Shown here in pieces: positions 62,444 to 64,000 of a DNA stretch of 64,000 bases (position 1 is its first letter; each line of letters begins with the position of its first letter). Location of the stretch: positions 224,312-288,311 of the forward strand of contig NZ_JAGGKT010000002.1 in NCBI RefSeq assembly GCF_017873965.1. The letters are read 5' to 3'. The stretch comes from Ammoniphilus resinae (GTDB taxonomy: Bacteria; Bacillota; Bacilli; Aneurinibacillales; RAOX-1). Made by a program: the position numbers and the translations under genes. The notes under the pieces were generated by a model. It did no database searches. It was given only the letters and a program-made list of their open reading frames with translations, and was not told the origin of the DNA.

Positions 62444-62638
62444 TTATCTAGGATGACTGATCACTAAATAATCTCCATTCTTCATTTTTACAACATCTGC
62501 TTTCAAAGCTTTAGCGATATCTTGAGTCATCTGCTTCTGATCTTCTTCATTAGCAGCCAAGAGAAGTAAAGGATTCCCACCTAACACCTTTTCTTTTTGC
62601 AAGGTCACAAAGGCAATGATTTCGATATTTTTACTCAT
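62444..62638 (-). CDS. Small partner protein of YIEGIA (capping complex subunit type)
   Basis: A 64-residue soluble protein with IEIIAFVTLQKEKVLGGNPL and the end KMKNGDYLVISHPR. It follows the YIEGIA membrane protein by about 30 bases on the same strand, the arrangement in which such small proteins are annotated as a capping complex subunit for YIEGIA. Its biochemical role is not known to me. AAGGAGG precedes the ATG at 62638. Confidence 0.65.
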   Translation of the reverse strand: MSKNIEIIAFVTLQKEKVLGGNPLLLLAANEEDQKQMTQDIAKALKADVVKMKNGDYLVISHPR

Positions 62639-62668
62639 AGCTCCTCCTTTTGAGGGATCCTGCATTTT

Positions 62669-63580
62669 TTATTCCTTTCCGACGAGATTCGTCTGCATGA
62701 CCGAATGGCTCTTTTTGACACTTTCAAGTAAGGGTGTATTTTTCACCGATTCAATGAGTTTGTTGACGTCATGAATAATAGGGACAAATGTAATAATAAT
62801 ACGCCCTTCTGCATACTCTTTCCGGGTGAAACTATATCTTTTAACTCCTAGAGCACGAGCAGCATCAAAAAGAATAGCTTGTCTTTGTCCAAAGTTATCC
62901 AACGCAATACTAAAATGTCTTTCACGAGGGTAAATGACTACAGCTATTCCTTCCTTCTGAAATAGGTTTTGTCCATTTTCAGTTCCCAAAAGATTGGTAA
63001 CATAGAGATCATCTACAAATAGTTCTGAATCCCTCACTTCAATTTTCCCTTCACGAACATCTGCAATATCTCCAATGGATTTCCCTTTCGAGTACCGTTT
63101 AATTAAATAAAATACAATAAAACCTACAATGGCCCCAATCAAAATTTCTAGCGTAACCATTTTGGTTTTCACCAACAACATCGTAATGGCGGTCATGAAA
63201 GAGACAATAAGGGAAATATAATTCCTTGCTTCAAACGTTTTGGCTATTCCGTCGATATAGGCATCCCCTCTTTTTGTGAACTCTGTGTTTTCCAGATCTT
63301 TTAAACTGTCTCGCTCTGCCTTTCGAACATCACGAAACTGTTGTATTGCCACAGTTAAGAAGGTGATTGCTGTAAAATTCTTCGTTAAAAGCGCAGGTAA
63401 CGCAACGGCCCCCACCGCTGCGGCAATAAAACCAACAAAAAGATTAATCAGGTAACCATTTGGATAGGAAGGATACTGACGTAAATCTGCCTTTAATGAA
63501 AATAATCTAGCTAACGTTCCTACAATGGTCGCGGTAACGATTACAATTATGTATTCTTTCGAGAGCATTCCATCACCCAT
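62669..63580 (-). CDS. YIEGIA-family membrane protein
   Basis: A 303-residue protein with about six membrane helices in the first 170 residues and a soluble C-terminal half. The family-naming motif appears as KRGDAYIDGIAKTFEARNY (YIDGIA for YIEGIA). The family is found in spore-forming Firmicutes, is linked to sporulation by distribution, and has no established activity. ATG at 63580 has GAGGTG six bases upstream and is preferred over the start at 63607. Confidence 0.78.
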   Translation of the reverse strand: MGDGMLSKEYIIVIVTATIVGTLARLFSLKADLRQYPSYPNGYLINLFVGFIAAAVGAVALPALLTKNFTAITFLTVAIQQFRDVRKAERDSLKDLENTEFTKRGDAYIDGIAKTFEARNYISLIVSFMTAITMLLVKTKMVTLEILIGAIVGFIVFYLIKRYSKGKSIGDIADVREGKIEVRDSELFVDDLYVTNLLGTENGQNLFQKEGIAVVIYPRERHFSIALDNFGQRQAILFDAARALGVKRYSFTRKEYAEGRIIITFVPIIHDVNKLIESVKNTPLLESVKKSHSVMQTNLVGKE

Positions 63581-64000
63581 TGAATTCACCTCACAAGTCT
63601 CTGACATCCATTTTATTCCACATTGGAATGAGTTATATACCTATTAAGAGCAATGATAATTTTTTCTGTGGTGATTGGTACGCGGCCCCGTTCTTGGTCA
63701 TCACTTGGTACACTTCGATTTGAAGTGCATCTTGTTGGGTTCAGGAAGTGTCTTCCATGCGAGAAGATGTTAAATCATATACAGGCGATGCTTCAATTAA
63801 TGGAACCAAATCGACATCAATGAATCAGAAATTTCAACAGGTTGATTCACTAAACTTCACTCATCTTGGCATGCTTATTGTATTCCAATCTTTCAAATAG
63901 ACTTTCCAATGATTATCAATTGATTATCAATGGTTCTTACTATATTATGAATAAGTAGATTTCCTATTAATTTCATCCTAAGGTTAATATAAATACACTC
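63581..64000. other. Right-end intergenic stretch
   Basis: No convincing gene. One rightward ORF of about 57 codons starts near 63652 and contains EVHLVGFRKCLPCEKMLNH, faintly like the Cys-containing part of MOSC domains; it may be a gene remnant. TGATTATCAA is repeated in direct orientation at about 63910-63931, a weak Fur-box-like signal. Confidence 0.3.

Noticed and set aside
63910-63931. Fur box at the right end
   Set aside because: The TGATTATCAA copies are direct rather than inverted, and no gene is seen beside them within the window.

Overview
The window reads as chromosome of an endospore-forming Bacillales bacterium (Firmicutes). Evidence: strong AGGAGG-type ribosome binding sites with frequent TTG/GTG starts, Rho-independent terminators after most units, a T-box leader, a CIRCE element, a PhoPR/Pst cluster with Bacillus-style PhoP boxes, a CsoR/CopZ/CopA copper system, a bacillithiol-related YtxJ protein, a gerA-B-B-C germination operon, a KinB-like sporulation kinase and a YIEGIA-family pair. 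The species cannot be fixed from the sequence. I saw no tRNA, rRNA, phage, transposase or CRISPR array.

Layout. 1-2.6 kb: CorA (runs off the left edge), a terpene-cyclase-like membrane protein, and a solitary glutarate hydroxylase (glaH/csiD) behind a structured leader RNA. 2.7-9.7 kb: an unknown small protein with a molybdopterin oxidoreductase, a TerC/YjbE-type protein behind a second leader with a clear antiterminator/terminator switch, an asparaginase, a DJ-1/PfpI protein and an SLC13 carrier. 9.8-13.9 kb: a TRAP transporter split between divergent units (dctP plus a 3-hydroxyisobutyrate-dehydrogenase-like gene on one side, dctQM on the other). 14-18 kb: a REP-like element, an editing-domain-less threonyl-tRNA synthetase behind a partly duplicated T-box, and CIRCE-controlled htpG. 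18-30 kb: ytxJ, a cytosolic GH20 enzyme, a CopC-CopD fusion, a zinc alcohol dehydrogenase with a second TRAP binding protein, an MFS carrier, an iron alcohol dehydrogenase, an NSS carrier and a lactonase. 30-38.5 kb: germination operon, uppP, KinB-like kinase, AlkD-like protein, MarR. 38.6-46.3 kb: pstC-pstA-pstB-pstB-phoU-phoP-phoR, then pstS as a separate unit, each with an 11-bp-periodic PhoP box array. 46.4-48.3 kb: flavohaemoglobin and a GNAT protein.

48.7-57.8 kb, leftward: one long [NiFe]-hydrogenase operon, hypA-hypB-hypF-hypC-hypD-hypE, two small uncharacterised proteins (one with a cytochrome b5-like domain), small subunit, large subunit, maturation protease. The large subunit carries a nonsense codon and two frameshifts, and HypA lacks its zinc ribbon. 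The remaining genes look intact. 58-63.6 kb, leftward: copA, and csoR-copZ, each with a CsoR-box-like GGGGGG element inside the promoter spacer, then an orphan response regulator, a small secreted protein and the YIEGIA pair.

A family of about 15 short palindromes (arms ATAACGGAA / TTCCGTTAT or TAGCGGAA / TTCCGCTA) is scattered through the intergenic DNA, often placed as terminators. The best candidates for new biology are the hydrogenase operon with its unusual accessory set, the two orphan leader RNAs (glaH and TerC gene), and the T-box whose switch module is duplicated without a second Stem I.
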